A DNA stretch of 64,000 bases, taken from contig NZ_JNYV01000005.1 in NCBI RefSeq assembly GCF_000717275.1, positions 124,001 to 188,000 on the forward strand, in the 5' to 3' direction. The notes beneath the pieces were generated by a model that saw nothing but the letters and a program-made list of their open reading frames with translations, ran no database searches and had not been told where the DNA came from. Source of the stretch: Kitasatospora arboriphila (GTDB taxonomy: Bacteria > Actinomycetota > Actinomycetes > Mycobacteriales > Mycobacteriaceae). This document shows, piece after piece, positions 44,972-52,081 of the stretch. The position numbers were made by a program, and so were the translations under genes. Numbering within the stretch: the first letter of the stretch is position 1; the number at the start of each line of letters is the position of its first letter.

Positions 44972-45691
44972 CTAGTCGGCGAGGGCGGGTCCCGGCTCGA
45001 CGCCCAACTGATCGACCAACAGCCCACGAGCCCGCCGGAGAACGGTGAGCGCATCCCCCTGTCGGCCCGTCCGATACAAGGCGAGGGCCAGCAACCGCCA
45101 GCCTTCCTCGCGCCAAGGATGTTCTGCGACATGGGAATCGAGATCGGGAATCGCCTCGGCGTCGAGACCCAGGTCGAGGCGAGCCATCGCCAGGAGTTCC
45201 ACCGCGTGCAGGCGGACCTCGGTGAGGCGGGATCGTTCAGAGCGGCTCCAGTGTTCGTCGAGAAAGTCCGCGTATGCAGGGCCACGCCAGAGTGCCAGCC
45301 CGTCGAGCAGTGTGGTCAGCGCGTCCTGTGGGCTGAGGTCTCGTACCGACTCGACGGCCTGCCCGAATCGCCATGCGTCCACATCCGATGCGCGTGCACG
45401 CAGCGCATAGCCGGTTCCCTCGGTCACGAGCAGTCGGGCCGGCGACCGTGGTGCCCGTTCGGGTTCGATCGCTCGTCGCAAGGCGCTGACGAATGTCCTC
45501 ATCGCGCCGACGGCGTCCGGCGGCGGGTCCTCCCAGAGGTCGTCGATGAGCGTTGCCAGAGGCACACTCCTGCCCCGGGCGATGAGCAACCGGGCGAGTA
45601 CGGCTCGATGGCGGGGTCCTTTGAGGGCGATCGTGTTGCCTTCGCCGTCGTGGGCTGTGACCGACCCCAAGACGCTGAACTCGATCGACAC
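44972..45691 (-). CDS. SARP/BTAD transcriptional regulator (N-terminal part, truncated)
   Basis: A 239-aa product with an OmpR-type winged helix (about 1-95, GPRHRAVLARLLIARGRSV, MRTFVSALRRAIEPER) and a BTAD domain (about 100-239, WRLLALALYRTGRQGDALTV). It stops at LGVEPGPALAD with TAG, exactly where related proteins go on with a conserved helix and TPR domain. A DNA-binding BTAD protein of this size could still function, as short SARPs exist. It is divergent from the alpha/beta hydrolase (130 bp apart). Confidence 0.82.
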   Translation of the reverse strand: MSIEFSVLGSVTAHDGEGNTIALKGPRHRAVLARLLIARGRSVPLATLIDDLWEDPPPDAVGAMRTFVSALRRAIEPERAPRSPARLLVTEGTGYALRARASDVDAWRFGQAVESVRDLSPQDALTTLLDGLALWRGPAYADFLDEHWSRSERSRLTEVRLHAVELLAMARLDLGLDAEAIPDLDSHVAEHPWREEGWRLLALALYRTGRQGDALTVLRRARGLLVDQLGVEPGPALAD

Positions 45692-45820
45692 CTCACCATT
45701 GTCCCCGCCGAGTCGGCCCTGCCGTGGCGAGGGGCGTCGCGAGGCTTTGCGCTGACTGGATGCTCATCGGAACGCGGCACGGTGACGAGGTACATCCAAC
45801 GTTCGCCAGAGAGGCCACCC

Positions 45821-46699
45821 ATGAAGCCGTCCATTCCCGACTTCCGGTACCAGGAGATCCCCGTCGCCGACGGCGTCGCACTGAATGTCGCGACCGCAGG
45901 TACGGGTAGCCCGATCGTGCTGCTGCACGGATTCCCGCAGACCCACCTGATGTGGCGTCACGTTGCGGCGGATCTGGCCGCGGACCACACCGTGATCTGT
46001 CCCGATCTGAGGGGATACGGCGACAGCGACAAACCCTCCGACACCGGTGCCTCCACGTATTCCAAACGAACCATGGCCGCGGACATCGTGGCGGCCGCCG
46101 CGGCGCTCGGTCATGAGCGGTTCGCGCTGATCGGGCACGACCGCGGCGCGCTGGTGGCGTTCCGGGCCGCCCTCGATCATCCGGGCGTCGTGTCCCATCT
46201 GGCGTCGCTCGATGTGCTCCCCACGCTCGACATGTGGGACGTCATGCACGGAACCTCGGCGGCAGTGGGCTTTCACCTCTACCTGATGGCACAGCCGCCC
46301 GGCCTGGCCGAGACCATGATCGCGGCGAGCGCCGACGCCTTTTTCGGCTACTTCCTCGACATCTGGACGCGGGATCCACAAGCCATTCCCGGCGACGTGC
46401 GTAATGAATATCTCGCCGCAAGTGCGAAGGCGGTGCCCTCGATCGTTGCCGACTATCGCGCCTCGGCCGGCATCGATGTTCAGCACGATCTCGAAGATCT
46501 GAACTCATCCAGGCGGTTGTCGATGCCGGTGACGGTCATTGCTCAGGACTGGGGCTCAGCTCTGGGTTTCGATGCCGAGGCACTATGGCAGAAGTGGGCA
46601 ATCGATGTGCAGCACCGCATCATCGAGAGCGGGCATTTCATGGCGGAGGAATCACCGGACGAAATCTCCGGAGCAATCCGCGAACTGCTGTTGCGATAG
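45821..46699 (+). CDS. Alpha/beta hydrolase, fluoroacetate-dehalogenase-like
   Basis: A 292-aa alpha/beta hydrolase. The oxyanion segment HGFPQTHLMW is at about 36-45, DLRGYGDSDKP at 62-72, nucleophile Asp107 in IGHDRGA and the general-base His in ESGHF near the end. An aspartate nucleophile followed by Arg-Gly places it with haloacetate/haloalkane dehalogenases and epoxide hydrolases; DHDRG plus HGFPQ suits the fluoroacetate dehalogenase (DehH1) group best. The ribosome site GAGAGG is upstream. It is divergent from the truncated SARP. Confidence 0.87.
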   Translation: MKPSIPDFRYQEIPVADGVALNVATAGTGSPIVLLHGFPQTHLMWRHVAADLAADHTVICPDLRGYGDSDKPSDTGASTYSKRTMAADIVAAAAALGHERFALIGHDRGALVAFRAALDHPGVVSHLASLDVLPTLDMWDVMHGTSAAVGFHLYLMAQPPGLAETMIAASADAFFGYFLDIWTRDPQAIPGDVRNEYLAASAKAVPSIVADYRASAGIDVQHDLEDLNSSRRLSMPVTVIAQDWGSALGFDAEALWQKWAIDVQHRIIESGHFMAEESPDEISGAIRELLLR

Positions 46700-46779
46700 T
46701 TCGCCAAGAGAGATCCGCGCACATAGCTGACAGTTCGATACACCCTGCATTACCGCGTGCGCGGATGTACTTTCATTCG

Positions 46780-46992
46780 GTGACTTCTGCGAACAAATCG
46801 CCCTTGGGCTCGTCAGCGCGCTCCACCCTGGCGTGGTTCTGCGTCCTCGCCGGCGTACTACTGACCGCTCTTGCGGTCTACGACCTCATCGACGGCGAAC
46901 GCAACGTCAGCTTGTGGGTCGGGATCGTCTGCTGGCCGATCGTGGCGATCTCGGGTGCACTGCAGCTGGTTCGGATTCGTCGAGAAGGCTGA
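46780..46992 (+). CDS. Small two-TM membrane protein
   Basis: A 70-aa protein with two membrane helices (about 14-33 WFCVLAGVLLTALAVYDLI and 40-60 VSLWVGIVCWPIVAISGALQL) and a basic C-terminus. The start is GTG 46780 or ATG 46765; there is no convincing ribosome site. Function unknown. It does not belong to an evident operon. Confidence 0.6.
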   Translation: MTSANKSPLGSSARSTLAWFCVLAGVLLTALAVYDLIDGERNVSLWVGIVCWPIVAISGALQLVRIRREG

Positions 46993-47057
46993 GTTCGCGG
47001 GCCTTCTCGCAGCCGATTCCACCGCCCGCGGACTGCGGCTTGGTCCATGATGGTGCG

Positions 47058-47267
47058 ATGGACGATACCTCGAACCGCGCACCGGATGACCTGAACGACG
47101 ACGAGCTCATCGCATTCATCCACGACCACACAAAGCTTGTGCAAATGGAGTTCGATTCACTCCAAGCAGACGGTGATCGCGCATCCTACGACGACAGAAT
47201 CGCCCAATTGGACAATGCAAACAAGATCGCCGAGCAGCGTGGACTCGAAGTTCCGCGACACGCTTGA
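47058..47267 (+). CDS. Small acidic hypothetical protein
   Basis: A 69-aa soluble, acidic, helical protein with no recognised motif. It starts at ATG 47058 after a gap of about 65 bp. It is the last host gene before the satellite and is followed by a terminator at 47384. Confidence 0.6.
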   Translation: MDDTSNRAPDDLNDDELIAFIHDHTKLVQMEFDSLQADGDRASYDDRIAQLDNANKIAEQRGLEVPRHA

Positions 47268-47383
47268 TCGGTTGGAGTTGAATTTCGGCGGTGAGTTGCG
47301 AAACGGATTCGCAATCGACCCATCCAGACCCATAGATGAGTCGAACCACTGGTGCCGGGAGATCCCCCGACCCTTCCGGCACG

Positions 47384-47413
47384 AATGCCCCTTGGCTCGC
47401 GCCAAGGGGCATT
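47384..47413 (+). terminator. Terminator just before attL
   Basis: A 12-bp perfect stem (AATGCCCCTTGG with CCAAGGGGCATT) with a 6-nt loop, followed by TCTGTG. It lies 117 bp after the small gene at 47058 and 16 bp before the left att copy. The rest of 47268-47640 holds only attL and a promoter-like region. Confidence 0.75.
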
Positions 47414-47428
47414 TCTGTGTTCGCGGTG

Positions 47429-47467
47429 GTGGGGCGGGCGGGGCTCGAACCCGCGACCAATGGATTA
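47429..47467. repeat. Left attachment-site copy (attL), 39 bp
   Basis: Thirty-nine bases are identical to 56744-56782. They contain the T-arm and the start of the anticodon arm of tRNA-Met but not the rest, so this copy cannot form a tRNA. It marks the left end of the element. Confidence 0.92.
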
Positions 47468-47640
47468 GCGATATCGAAATCGCAGCGTGTCCGGTTGCAT
47501 CCGAGTGTCAGTGCGCCAGCATAAGATTCAACCCACGCTTGACGCCGATCGTTTCCATATGCTTCTCACGGATTCTCGGCTAAAAACGTCGAATAAACGA
47601 TGGATAGAGCCCGCCACAACCGAGGAGTGTAATCAACGTT

Positions 47641-48057
47641 ATGACTGAGTGGAAGCGACCGCAGAGGGTCGGCGAAGTGAAGGTCGGGCCGTCGTCCAGG
47701 GGCGCTGGATACGTCACAGTGACCTTCACTGTGGCACCACGCCAGCCGGCCGGCTGGGCTGAGGACTTCGAGCGATGGGTTGAACAGAACGGCATCCTTG
47801 CGACGATTGCCTCGTCAGGTATGCATGGAACGGGCGTACACCTCACCGCCGATCAGAGCGCTTTCGAGATCGCAGTCGGGGAGGTCGACAAGGCGATCGA
47901 CTACGCCAACGATCAGTACGAGAACGTACAACTGCCTCTAGAGCGCGAGGCAGCTGAGTCGGCCGCGAAAGAGAAGGCGAATCAGGAGCAGCTTCAACGC
48001 GAGTTGGATCAGCGCGCAGCGAAGCTCGCACGGCCTGGTCCGGACCAGGCGTGGTGA
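47641..48057 (+). CDS. Satellite left-end cargo protein, unknown
   Basis: A 138-aa soluble protein. The N-terminal half is beta/alpha (VTVTFTVAPRQPAGWAEDFERWVEQ), and the C-terminal 45 residues form a charged helix (EREAAESAAKEKANQEQLQR). I do not recognise it. It is transcribed toward the capsid module, opposite to it, and is probably co-translated with the next gene by overlap. Genes in this position, at the end distant from the integrase, are often host-beneficial or anti-phage cargo in satellites; this is an inference from position. Confidence 0.7.
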   Translation: MTEWKRPQRVGEVKVGPSSRGAGYVTVTFTVAPRQPAGWAEDFERWVEQNGILATIASSGMHGTGVHLTADQSAFEIAVGEVDKAIDYANDQYENVQLPLEREAAESAAKEKANQEQLQRELDQRAAKLARPGPDQAW

Positions 48058-48722
48058 CAATAACCGGGATGACTAAGCGGTCATACTGGCTATCCGTCAT
48101 CGCCATTGCAGCTGTCTCGGTCGCCATAGGCGGTCTTTTCGGTTGGTTCGTGCGCGGCGGCTGGACCCCAGAATGGGTAAGTGCGGCTGGCGTCTGGGTT
48201 GGCGCAGCAGGAACAATTTGCGCGGTCGTTGCAGCTTTGGGAATCGCTATCCGTGATGGGCGCCAAGCGCGCGCAAGCCGTGAGTTGGATCTTGCCGATC
48301 GGCGCCAACGCGAATCGGCACAGGCTGCGAGCGTCCTCGTCCAGATCCGGGGTCAGGGTGGCCTGGCTTTCGAACTCACCAACTACAGCGACATGCCAAT
48401 CCGGAACCTCTATCTTGAGGCCGTCTCGGTCGCCTGGAAGCAGGAGACCAAGGACAACGGAGCACCTGTATACCGGCCGGTCGAGTGGAGCATGAAGACC
48501 ACAATCCCCAGCAACATACGGGCCACGCCGATGTTGTCGGCCGGCGAGAGCCACACGTTCTATGTGGAGCTGGATACCGGCATGTCATTCCTTCAGGCAC
48601 ACCGGGCTATTGCCGCCTACGAGGTCGAGGTTCACCTCACGGACATAGCGGGGCGTCGGTGGCGGAATGTAAACGGAAAGGTGGCGCTGATTCGGGAGGC
48701 CTCCGCACTCGATGGCTCCTAG
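48051..48722 (+). CDS. Two-TM membrane cargo protein of the satellite
   Basis: About 223 aa from GTG 48051 (overlapping the preceding stop) or 217 aa from ATG 48069. Two membrane helices lie at about 14-34 and 45-65, followed by a soluble domain with a beta-sandwich-like pattern (FELTNYSDMPIRNLYLEAVSV, YVELDTGMSFLQAHRAIAAYEVEVHLTD). No family is recognised. The layout (short membrane anchor plus a globular domain) resembles superinfection-exclusion or abortive-infection membrane effectors, but no motif confirms this. Confidence 0.72.
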   Translation: MVTITGMTKRSYWLSVIAIAAVSVAIGGLFGWFVRGGWTPEWVSAAGVWVGAAGTICAVVAALGIAIRDGRQARASRELDLADRRQRESAQAASVLVQIRGQGGLAFELTNYSDMPIRNLYLEAVSVAWKQETKDNGAPVYRPVEWSMKTTIPSNIRATPMLSAGESHTFYVELDTGMSFLQAHRAIAAYEVEVHLTDIAGRRWRNVNGKVALIREASALDGS

Positions 48723-48788
48723 CGAGGCGCGCCCTCTCCTGGTCAGGCCCTGTTTTGCACGTAGGTTTGAGCCGTCCGTAAAAAAGAC

Positions 48789-48816
48789 CTGACTCGGAAA
48801 CCGAAGGGTCAGTTTT
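48789..48816 (+). terminator. Imperfect hairpin after left-end cargo genes
   Basis: CTGAC-TCGG pairs with CCGA-(AGG)-GTCAG around an AAA loop with a small bulge, followed by TTTTC. It lies about 65 bp after the cargo gene and may terminate it. Confidence 0.45.
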
Positions 48817-48853
48817 CTGGGGGGTCGAATGATTACGGCGGGGTGGTCCGACA

Positions 48854-48894
48854 AAGACGCCACCCTCGGCTGTAGGACCCGAAGGTGGCGTCTT
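48854..48894 (-). terminator. Terminator of the satellite late operon
   Basis: An 11-bp inverted repeat (AAGACGCCACC with GGTGGCGTCTT) has a 19-nt loop; on the minus strand it is followed by TGTCGG. It lies beyond the 3' end of the decoration gene and is suitable to end the minus-strand operon. The rest of 48723-49015 holds no gene. Confidence 0.65.
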
Positions 48895-49015
48895 CTGCGC
48901 TGGTGTCGCACCTGTCGGCCTGGGTGTGAAAGCACCGTTGTTAGGCCGTCTCGCGGCACCATCCCTTCCCGTATCGGCGACGAACGTGCCGGGGGTGGGG
49001 TTGACGCAGGTCTTG

Positions 49016-49381
49016 TCAGGCGATGGCGATCTCGGCGAGTGCGCCGGATACTGCGCCGCTGACCGCGGTGCCGATGACGGCGCCTGTGCTGGCGGTGGTG
49101 ACCTTTCCGTCTGCGGATGCTTGGACATCAGCACCGGCACTTATTGAGGCAGAGGTCTGTACTCGCACGACGCCGCCGCGTGCCACGGTCAGTACTTCAC
49201 CGGCGGCTGCGTCATGGGTCGAGACTCCGAAGGGTCGGGCTCCTGCTGCGGAGTGAGCGACGGCGATGTTGCCGTCGACTCGGTTGCCGCTGACCGACAC
49301 GAAGCGGTTGGTGGCAACGGTGGCCGTGGCTCGGGTGGTGATGTCTTGGCCGGGTGCATATACGCGGGTGGGTGTGGGCAT
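49016..49381 (-). CDS. Capsid decoration-like protein
   Basis: A 121-aa small, Ala/Gly/Val-rich, beta-rich protein (YAPGQDITTRATATVATNRF, AAGEVLTVARGGVVRVQTSA). The composition and the pattern of an oxidised-surface capsid stabiliser resemble DUF2190/decoration proteins that accompany phage major capsid genes. It is the last gene of the minus-strand operon and lies just downstream of the capsid genes, which supports the call. Confidence 0.72.
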   Translation of the reverse strand: MPTPTRVYAPGQDITTRATATVATNRFVSVSGNRVDGNIAVAHSAAGARPFGVSTHDAAAGEVLTVARGGVVRVQTSASISAGADVQASADGKVTTASTGAVIGTAVSGAVSGALAEIAIA

Positions 49382-49392
49382 GGTGGTCTCCT

Positions 49393-49572
49393 TCAGAGTT
49401 TCCAGGTGGTGGGGTCGAACGGTGCACGGTCAGCGAGGACCGGCTCGAGCTTGTCCATGAGGATGGCGGTCGAGGCGTTGGCCTTGATGTTGCGGATCCA
49501 CTTGGCTCGGTTGCGAGGGCTGACCCGACCTTCGTCGATGGCCTTGTCGACTCGGGCCTCGACACTCGACAT
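49393..49572 (-). CDS. Small scaffold-like protein overlapping the capsid gene end
   Basis: A 59-aa basic peptide. The stretch ARVDKAIDEGRVSPRNRAKW resembles the C-terminal end of Mu-type protease-scaffold proteins (typically VDxAIxEGRIxPAxRxxW), here without the protease. It is translationally coupled to the capsid gene through a TGATG overlap at 49572. A minimal scaffold for capsid assembly is an inference from the sequence pattern and the position between capsid and decoration genes. Confidence 0.6.
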   Translation of the reverse strand: MSSVEARVDKAIDEGRVSPRNRAKWIRNIKANASTAILMDKLEPVLADRAPFDPTTWKL

Positions 49573-50474
49573 CAGGCGCCGGTCCCGATGCCGGTGATCT
49601 TGCGGACGGCGCCGGGCTTGTTGACCGCGAATGCTGGCACGGCGAAGCTCTGGAACCAGGTGGAGCGGGTTGCGCGGTCGTCGTACTTCTCGGTGTTGAG
49701 GGGGCGCTCGAATCCGAGCTTGCCGGCCTTGCCCTTTTCGACCATGTACGCGGTGCCGCGCGGCACGAGGGTGGACGTCTTGACGGTGTCGATGCCAGCG
49801 GCCTTGAGCACTCCGTCGAGGGATTCGCCGTACACGCTGGTGAGCTCGAACTCTTGCCAGGGGTTGAGCAGCAGGGCGTTGAGCTTGCCGACACCCAGCT
49901 CGTCGAGGCGGGTGAGCAGGTTGGCCTGGGCGAAGTCGCGTGGTGGTCGCTCGTTGTTCGGCGTCAGGTTGGCCTCGGGCCCCACGGTGATGACGTCGGC
50001 CCACTGTGATGCTGCGGTGACACCGGCGATCGAATGCTTAGCCAGCGCAGCGTCGATGGCCGCGATGGCCCGCTCGTCGATCTTGCGTGCCAGGGTGTTG
50101 CCGGCCTGGGTCATCTTCGCTGACAGTGCGAGCCGGTCATTGCGGTCCTGCTCTTCGTCAAGGACCTGCATCTTCGATCCGTAGTCAGCGACGACTGCGA
50201 GGTCTGTGGTCAGATCGCCGGACACCACCGGGTACTCGGCGCCTGGTGCGCGGAGCTCTACGTCGCCGGTCTGGAAGTTGCTGCCCTTGAGCAGGACGGT
50301 GAAGTGGATTCCGCCACCCTCAACCTTGCCTGCCGAGCCGGAGAAGAACAGGTCAGTGACCAGTTGCTCGGCTGCGATCTTCGCGATGACGTCGTTGATC
50401 TTGGTCGGATAATTGACCATCTGCTTCACGGTCAGTTGGCTGTCAACCAGGCTGGGCACCAATGGGTTTGCCAT
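49572..50474 (-). CDS. Phage major capsid protein
   Basis: A 300-aa HK97-fold-like major capsid protein. Features are the N-terminal IAAEQLVTDLFFSG, VSGDLTTDLAVVADYGSKMQVLDEEQDRNDRLALSA and the LNALLLNPWQEFEL central region, followed by a C-terminal segment with VPRGTAYMVEKGKAG and AVNKPGAVRKI. It closely resembles capsids of actinophages. It has no N-terminal delta domain, which fits the separate scaffold-like peptide. It is the only structural head-shell gene in the element, and no portal accompanies it. Confidence 0.85.
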   Translation of the reverse strand: MANPLVPSLVDSQLTVKQMVNYPTKINDVIAKIAAEQLVTDLFFSGSAGKVEGGGIHFTVLLKGSNFQTGDVELRAPGAEYPVVSGDLTTDLAVVADYGSKMQVLDEEQDRNDRLALSAKMTQAGNTLARKIDERAIAAIDAALAKHSIAGVTAASQWADVITVGPEANLTPNNERPPRDFAQANLLTRLDELGVGKLNALLLNPWQEFELTSVYGESLDGVLKAAGIDTVKTSTLVPRGTAYMVEKGKAGKLGFERPLNTEKYDDRATRSTWFQSFAVPAFAVNKPGAVRKITGIGTGA

Positions 50475-50489
50475 CAGGTCTCCTTCGTT

Positions 50490-50891
50490 TCAGAGTTTGC
50501 CGGCGGCCTGTCTGGCTGCTCGGTGGGCTGCGATCTCCTCGGCTGGGATGAACCATCGTCCTGCCGAGAATGTCGCGGCGATCCTGTTGCGGCGGATCAG
50601 GTACCGAACCCCGGCGCTGGTGAGTCCGAGTTGCTGGGCTGCGGTGCTGACGTCGAACAGTGGATCTGAACCTGACAGTAGGAGGTCGACCACATCGCAC
50701 TCAGAGATGCTCACGACTTCGTGAGTATCACTGTGAGCCAACAGTTTCCGACGGATGGACTCCAGTCTCGGTGAGAGCTTAGAGCCGCGGGGACCAGCGA
50801 GTTCGGCCAGCTTATCGAGCGCAGAGACCAAGTCTTTTGCGACCTGCTGACTGACCAGGACACCGGCCGCCGCGGTGATGTCCTCAGCCAT
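50490..50891 (-). CDS. MerR/excisionase-type helix-turn-helix protein
   Basis: A 133-aa protein with an N-terminal helical part and a C-terminal helix-turn-helix (about 78-130, DVSTAAQQLGLTSAGVRYLI, AGRWFIPAEEIAAHRAARQ). This MerR/HTH_17-like module also occurs in small-terminase-like and DNA-recognition proteins of phages and satellites. The gene lies directly upstream of capsid, so DNA recognition during packaging is one possible role; a late regulator is another. It overlaps the preceding gene by 8 bp. Confidence 0.68.
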   Translation of the reverse strand: MAEDITAAAGVLVSQQVAKDLVSALDKLAELAGPRGSKLSPRLESIRRKLLAHSDTHEVVSISECDVVDLLLSGSDPLFDVSTAAQQLGLTSAGVRYLIRRNRIAATFSAGRWFIPAEEIAAHRAARQAAGKL

Positions 50892-51141
50892 CGGCGAGGC
50901 CGTTCTCTGCGATCTCCATCAACAGATCGGTGATGCGTTGCTCGGCGTCGTCGGTGGCAACCAAGGCGGCGACGCCAGCGAGCTGGTAGATCAACTCGAC
51001 CGGGCGGCAGTCGTCCTTGGTGGCCTCGAGGATCGCAACGATCCCGTCGGTGTCACGGCGGATCGCTGCCAGGACCAGCGCTGCGGCGTTGCGGACGTCC
51101 TCGACATTCGGAGTGAGTTCGGTGTAGTCGTCGTCGGTCAT
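50884..51141 (-). CDS. Small acidic satellite protein
   Basis: An 85-aa acidic helical protein (DDAEQRITDLLMEIAENGLAD at the end). No motif is recognised. It overlaps both neighbours by ATGA-type or 8-bp junctions, so it belongs to a tightly coupled operon. Confidence 0.65.
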   Translation of the reverse strand: MTDDDYTELTPNVEDVRNAAALVLAAIRRDTDGIVAILEATKDDCRPVELIYQLAGVAALVATDDAEQRITDLLMEIAENGLADG

Positions 51142-51296
51142 TCCGAGTCCTCCTCTGACAGTGTCGGTTTCGCGGAACGTGCGTCACGAGCCTTGGCGCG
51201 GTGAGTGGGCCAGCGGTCGCCCGCTCTCCTCGGGCCGGGACCGTCGAGGTTGTCGAGTTGTTCGTCGAGCAGGGTGGCGTACTTCTTCGGTCTCAT
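51138..51296 (-). CDS. Tiny basic satellite protein (52 aa)
   Basis: Read directly from the minus strand: ATG 51296 to TGA 51138, 52 aa, basic (MRPKKYATLLDEQLDNLDG at the start). It overlaps the next gene start by ATGA at 51138-51141 and the previous stop at 51293-51296. It is too short for automatic calling, and its function is unknown. Confidence 0.6.
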   Translation of the reverse strand: MRPKKYATLLDEQLDNLDGPGPRRAGDRWPTHRAKARDARSAKPTLSEEDSE

Positions 51297-51457
51297 CGGG
51301 GTCTCTTCTCGATAGCGTCAATTAGGTCATTGGCGAGCTCGACCGCTTCAGCGCGGCTCATGTCGTAGCGGACGGCGCCCAGACGCATTCGGATCGGGCG
51401 TGCACTGGAATCGGTGTGGGTGACTTCAGCGCTCACCGACGCGGCGCAGATCCTCAT
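51293..51457 (-). CDS. Tiny satellite protein (54 aa)
   Basis: 54 aa from ATG 51457, which overlaps the stop of the preceding gene (ATGA), to TGA overlapping the next start. It starts MRICAASVSAEVTHTD and ends with an amphipathic helix (EAVELANDLIDAIEKRPR). No family is recognised. Confidence 0.58.
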   Translation of the reverse strand: MRICAASVSAEVTHTDSSARPIRMRLGAVRYDMSRAEAVELANDLIDAIEKRPR

Positions 51458-51747
51458 TCGCCGGCCTCTGAGATGTGACATGTCCGCAGGAACTCAGCGC
51501 GCGTCCAGACGCGTCCGCGCGATTCAGCGCGGTGTTTGAGCTTGGCGAGCCACTCGCTGTGCGCTTCGAGTACCTCGGATCCCAGATGCGACCAGGCGAG
51601 CAGTTCGGCACACAAGGCCCGATTCCAGTACGGGTAACCGGCGAGTCCGTCGACCACGGATTTGCGGGCGAACTCGTCAAGCTGCTCGCGCTGTGCGACG
51701 TCGAGCGAGTTCCACCACTCGTCGATCTTCCGGCGGTCCTCGCTCAT
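51454..51747 (-). CDS. Small helical satellite protein (97 aa)
   Basis: 97 aa from ATG 51747; the automatic reading frame extends much further upstream, but that part is the iteron region and the WhiB gene in another frame. It has a Trp-rich start (WWNSLDVAQREQLDEFARKS) and a basic helical end. No function can be read. It overlaps the WhiB gene stop by ATGA. Confidence 0.62.
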   Translation of the reverse strand: MSEDRRKIDEWWNSLDVAQREQLDEFARKSVVDGLAGYPYWNRALCAELLAWSHLGSEVLEAHSEWLAKLKHRAESRGRVWTRAEFLRTCHISEAGE

Positions 51748-52046
51748 GCCGACTCCATCTGTGGTGGCCGCCCGCGTCGTTGCGGTTGTGGCGGGATCTG
51801 GCCGGCGAGAACACCGTCTGTGGGCCGCTCGGTCGTGGCCCACTGTCGGCATCGCGTGCGCGCCGGACAGGTCGAGCAGATACCAACGGCGGCCGTGTGT
51901 CGGTCGAGCACGTCGCCGGGGTCCTCGTAGGCGACTGGTGGGTCGAACAGCTCGTGGCGGCCGATGCACGCGGCGTCCGGCATTTTCGGGGTATCGACCA
52001 ATATCTGTGCCATCAGAGCAATCAGGTCGGGTGGCGATTTGCTCAT
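51744..52046 (-). CDS. WhiB-like iron-sulfur regulator encoded by the satellite
   Basis: A 100-aa WhiB-family protein with four cysteines in the exact C-x29-C-x2-C-x5-C spacing (Cys27, Cys57, Cys60, Cys66; AACIGRHELF and CSTCPARTRC). They should bind a [4Fe-4S] cluster. The usual GVWGG turn is represented by GVLAG. Phage-encoded WhiB proteins such as TM4 gp49 repress host whiB2 and cause superinfection exclusion; a comparable role here is an inference. It is the first gene after the iteron region in the minus-strand operon. Confidence 0.88.
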   Translation of the reverse strand: MSKSPPDLIALMAQILVDTPKMPDAACIGRHELFDPPVAYEDPGDVLDRHTAAVGICSTCPARTRCRQWATTERPTDGVLAGQIPPQPQRRGRPPQMESA

Positions 52047-52081
52047 TTTTCGTCCGTTCTTGTGCGGGCGTCCGCGCGCAG

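Noticed and set aside
44768..46699. 643-aa plus-strand fusion ending in the alpha/beta hydrolase
   Set aside because: The first 351 codons are antisense to the SARP gene. The hydrolase starts at ATG 45821 behind a ribosome site.
47429..47467. A second tRNA-Met gene at the left end of the satellite
   Set aside because: Similarity stops after 39 bp within the anticodon arm, so this is attL.
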